NCBI GenBank assembly: GCA_033439795.1
Contig: JAUTDP010000002.1
Span: 1,054,001 to 1,118,000, forward strand
DNA length: 64,000 bases
Direction: 5' to 3'
Source: Sordaria brevicollis
Lineage: Eukaryota; Ascomycota; Sordariomycetes; Sordariales; Sordariaceae
The notes below the pieces were generated by a model, which saw nothing but the letters and a program-made list of their open reading frames with translations, was not told where the DNA came from and made no database searches. The stretch's first letter is position 1, and each line of letters begins with the position of its first letter. Shown one piece after another: positions 60,121-64,000 of this stretch. Both the position numbers and the translations under genes were made by a program.

Positions 60121-62862
60121 GAATTTAGTAAAGAAATATAATATAACGGATAATTACCCTAAAATATCCGCCTTTTTTTATAAAATATTATTAAAATTAT
60201 TAATATAATAATTCGACCGAACTATAGCCTATAATAGAATAAATATTCTATCCGGAAATAAATTCGGAGAAATAATACGCGTAATTAAAGGAAATAATTA
60301 CCCTAATATTAAGCGGTTATATAAAGTAATAAACGGTTACCTAAAGTAAACGATTATAATAGGGATTTATTTTAAATTTTTAAATAGGTTTAAGCGTAAT
60401 TAATACCTATATATAACTTTAAAAAAGTACCTAGAAATTCTTTCCTTCCAAAAAATTTCTTTTACTTTATTAACCCTCTTATAAATAGCCCTATTTTAAT
60501 TACTATTCGGCTTTATCGCTTCTTTCGGTAATATTCCCTTATTTTACCCTACTATTATATTAAAATAAATATTTATTAACGTAATAAAGGGATTTAATAA
60601 TAACCCTCCTATTAACTTTATTAATAATATTATATTAATGTTTAATATAATTATATTTATATTTACTATTATTATATAGCCGCTTATTAGCTTTATACTA
60701 TTTACGCCCGATTTAATACGCTAAATCGTTAATCGCTATAACCTTAATAGCGATTTAAATAAATTATTTTAAGATTTATAAAATATAACGCTCGCTATTA
60801 AACTTTTTATTCGCTTCCCTACTCTTAATAATAATATTATATATTTAAATTAATATATTAAAGAAGGTAGTACAAATAAAATTATTAGTCTTAATTATAA
60901 TTAAATTTATATTATTATATTTAATTTCGTTATAGTTAAAATTATTATAATAAACGACTAAATTTTATTAACCTTCTTTAACTAAATACTTTATATATAC
61001 GTCGTTAATATCTTTAATAATATAAATATTATTAAATTTAATTACGATTATACGATTCGTTTAAAAGTTTATAATAAAATTTACGCTCTTAACGGCATTA
61101 TAATTAAGAATATTAAAGTACGCGCTTTAACCCGTCGTTAAATTCCGTCGATAATAATTTAATATCTCTTTATCCTTTATAATAACGAATTGCTATTTAT
61201 CCTTTATAATACTATTAAACGTATTATTATCCCGATTAATTTCAACCTCGCTATCCTTTACGCTATTTATAAATAGCTTTATATTACCGCTAATATTTTT
61301 ATTACTTTTAAAAATAAATATATTCCTAATATTAGATGCGGTATATGATAGGATTACTATACCGGCCCCAATAATTAAATATATATAATTATATATTTTA
61401 ATTCGATAATTAACGACTATAATATTATTTATACCCTATAAATTACCTACGGTAATATTATTATTAGCCGTACTTTTATATATAAAATCGAATATATTAT
61501 TAAGGAAGCTTATACTTTAATTTTAAAAAATATCGTTCTAAATATATAATTTATCTATTTAATCGGCCGCGTCGTTATATCTACCGATTTCGAGCCTTCT
61601 TTTATTTAATCGCAACGTTAATTAAAATTTTTAACCAATAAAGCTATTACCCATCTCTATAGTCCTTTATTACTATAGGATATAATTAATACTAAAATTA
61701 CTACTCCTATTAAACGTAAAATAATTCGTAAAATAAGCGTTAATATAATTAAAATTCGCGCTTATATTAAATATATAAACGAGAAAAATATCCCTACTAA
61801 TAAAGTATACCCTTAATATAATAAAAATATTAAATTATTCGATAAAGAATATTAATATTTTAATATTAATATTAATATTTTTAATATACGTACTTTACGT
61901 AAAGAGATTGAGAAGTATATTTAGGAATTTAAGGACGATATTATTCAATTTAAAATCGAAAACCCTAATAAAAATTGCAATTTCGCCTAAATCGGCCTAT
62001 ACCGCAATATAAAAATTAAATTTAGCGAGGCTATTAATAAATTTAATTATAATAACCCCTCCTATATTAATTTAATCCCGAATCGTATTAAATTATTCGT
62101 TTTTTATTATTATAATTATAAAATAGGCCTTAATAAATCTATCGGAAGAGCTTTAAGATATATAAATTTCCTATATCGCGCTTGATTTATTATAAATAAG
62201 GCTAACCGTAATAAAAATATTATTATACGCAACGCTTTTCCTGATATAGAATTATTCAATACTATTAAGAATATATAATACGAGATTTAAAATATATAAA
62301 AAGATTTTAATTTAATTATTAAAAATTAATAATATAATATTATAAATTTCAAAGATAAAATTACCGCCCTACGTTATAATATAACCCCTTAGCGTTAACC
62401 TTTCTTATCCCGCGCCAATATTTTACGTAAATTCTTATTAAATATAATTAATACCCGCGAATTAAATATATTATTATTAACCTTAGAGCGTAATCCTATT
62501 ATATTATATTATTTTACTACCGCTAATTTACGTTAAATTAATCGTTATTCTCCCCTATTGCAATATTAGCGTACTAACGAATTTCCTCTCTTAATTCGCA
62601 AATGTATTTATTATAATATTCTTTTAATTTTTAAAAATAAGAATATCGATTATAAGGATAAGGATAACGAATTTCGCTATTATTAATTAATATATTAAAT
62701 TAAAGGATATTAGGATAAATTATTGGTTAAATATATTGGGAAGCTTAATTAGGATAATTAATACTATAAGGGATTCGATTATAACGGGACGCATTTAGTA
62801 TAGGAATTTAGTCATTAAAATATATAAATAATTGTTATTAAATAGTAAACCTATATTTTTTT
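60121..62862 (+). pseudogene. Extra 2.7 kb downstream of pol in element 4
   Basis: Sequence between the end of pol (just after a G-run, AAAAAGGGGGGAATT) and the polypurine tract at about 62863-62876. It contains coding-like plus-strand stretches, for example the segment near 61190-61330 and one near 62095-62280 reading IGRALRYINFLYR, but no known domain that I can name. It may be a third reading frame of the element, captured host sequence, or another decayed insertion; I found no second LTR pair inside it. Confidence 0.4.
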
Positions 62863-62876
62863 TAAAGAAGGGGAGA

Positions 62877-63264
62877 TATTAAGAAATATTCCTATCGATA
62901 ATAAAAAAGTCTCCTCGTTACTTGAATTAATATAATTCGTTTCGAATTATAATTATTTATACTATAACCCGTTCATCCGGGCAAGTTATATTTATAAAAA
63001 GGGCTTATTTAGACCGTTATTATTAAAATTATTTAAATTATTAATTAATTACTTATTTATTATTATTATATCTTACATATATTATCCTTAAACGTGTATA
63101 TAAGGCTCCTATAAAGTCCTAACCTTGAATATCTTTATTGCTTCTTTTATTATTCTTAATTGTTCATCGTTACGTACTGCTGCCCGTCTTAGTAGTTTAG
63201 TGTTCATTTTATTCTATTCTTTGTTTATTCTATTACTACTTGTGAGGACACTCTTCGCGTAATA
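62877..63264 (+). repeat. 3' LTR of element 4 (388 bp)
   Basis: Matches 51739-52126 in length. The terminal 150 bases are nearly undamaged (GTACTGCTGCCCGTCTTAGT, and GTGAGGACACTCTTCGCG), giving the best view of the unmutated LTR end. Confidence 0.92.
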
Positions 63265-63269
63265 ATACC

Positions 63270-64000
63270 CGAATTTTGAGAATTTATAAATACGTTTATT
63301 AGGCTTTTAACCGTTAATTTCGGTTTAATAAAAAATTTATTAATTTATTTATAAATATACTTTTTATTTTTATTTTTAAATTCTCTCTCACAAATAATAA
63401 TAATATAAATAGTAAAGGGGGCGTTGGGGAGATCAATATTTTCATTATCCTTTACCGTTGCCGGTTTTAATATAATATTTTTTTTAGAGTTTTTCTAGTA
63501 CGTAAAAGAGCGTAGCCTTTTAGCGTACGTTATAGTGGCCTTCGTAATGGCTTTTTTGAGAAGGGGGTATATTTTTTTTTAAAGGTATAATATTCGTATT
63601 TTTTATATAAAGTATAGAAAATTAGCGATTTATTTTCGTTAAACGGGGAATTTGCTTTTTTAAAGCGGTTTTTATTATATTTATTTTTATTATAATATTT
63701 ATATATATTAGCGTTATAATAGAATTTCTTTAAGTATTTTACGCTTTAATAAGTGAAATATTATTAAATATTGGTTAAAGAAATAAATAATTCGTAAATA
63801 TACGTATTACCCTTTTAGAGGAGAAATTTTTTATAGAGAGTTTTAATTGCTTTTATAATTATAATTTTCATTATAAGGAGTTTTCTATTTTCGTTAGTTT
63901 TTTTTTTCTACGGGCGTATTTTAATAATAAAGGCGTTCGGGTTCGTTTATTATATTTTATAGGTAATATCCTTTATTTTTATATATTCGGCGATATTTAT
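63270..64000 (-). pseudogene. LINE continuation, probably ORF1 region (degenerate)
   Basis: The TSD of element 4 shows that this sequence was once continuous with 51738. On the minus strand of a LINE this is the 5' side of the endonuclease, where Tad1-like elements carry a gag-like ORF1. A segment near 63730-63660 (minus) reads as Tyr/Asn/Lys-rich with regularly spaced Tyr, compatible with RIP-converted zinc knuckles, but this is weak. A less mutated patch (about 63410-63480) is visible. The window ends inside the element. Confidence 0.45.

Larger units (their letters stand above)
51739..63264 (+). mobile_element. Element 4: RIP-degraded Ty3/Gypsy LTR retrotransposon, unusually long
   Basis: 11,526 bp with 388-bp LTRs at 51739-52126 and 62877-63264 and TSD ATACC at 51734-51738 and 63265-63269. 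The plus strand carries gag-like sequence (about 52.3-55.2 kb), reverse transcriptase (about 57.06-57.45 kb), RNase H (about 57.91 kb) and integrase (about 58.8-59.3 kb). A polypurine tract AAAGAAGGGGAGA lies directly before the 3' LTR. About 2.7 kb of additional sequence follows pol, which accounts for the unusual length. Confidence 0.9.

Overview
This window is fungal nuclear DNA, most likely from a filamentous ascomycete of the Neurospora/Sordaria type. Genes carry short introns with GTAAGT-like donors and CTAAC/CTGAC branch sites. The left 24 kb has ordinary base composition. The right 40 kb is extremely AT-rich, with CpA and TpG depleted and TpA in excess while CpG survives. That is the signature of repeat-induced point mutation (RIP). 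The Neurospora-like assignment is an inference from gene architecture and the strength of RIP; no species marker was seen.

Left part (1-24 kb). Three genes have the hallmarks of the galactosaminogalactan (GAG) exopolysaccharide pathway known from Aspergillus fumigatus: a spherulin-4/GH135 hydrolase (Sph3-like, 4.2-7.5 kb, minus), a membrane-anchored GH114 endo-alpha-1,4-galactosaminidase (Ega3-like, 8.7-9.8 kb, minus) and a secreted polysaccharide deacetylase (Agd3-like, 13.9-16.0 kb, plus). The epimerase (uge3) and synthase (gtb3) partners are not in the window. Convergent to the deacetylase gene is a type II membrane GT25-family glycosyltransferase. Upstream of the cluster is a small secreted six-cysteine protein gene (0.9-1.4 kb, minus). 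To the right lie an alpha/beta-hydrolase, an 86-residue protein with a cysteine-rich tail, and two coding-like fragments at the edge of the AT-rich block. Two undamaged miniature inverted-repeat elements (352 bp with TTA duplication; 409 bp with an 8-bp duplication) and a 28-bp perfect hairpin sit between genes.

Right part (24-64 kb). No intact gene is visible. It is a nested transposon graveyard whose order can be read from target-site duplications. A minus-strand LINE with a Tad1-like layout was split by two LTR retrotransposons: element 1 (24793-46811, TSD TAACG) and element 4 (51739-63264, TSD ATACC). Element 1 was itself invaded by element 2 (26298-33151, TSD AATAT, minus strand) and element 3 (37633-45425, TSD TAATA). 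All four LTR elements look like Ty3/Gypsy from degenerate reverse-transcriptase motifs, and in some also zinc-knuckle and integrase motifs. All are shot through with stop codons.

How it fits together: in the known pathway Sph3 and Ega3 cleave galactosaminogalactan and Agd3 deacetylates it after export, so this locus encodes the trimming and modifying side of an adhesive cell-wall polysaccharide. The heterochromatic-looking repeat block begins about 1.3 kb beyond the last intact gene.
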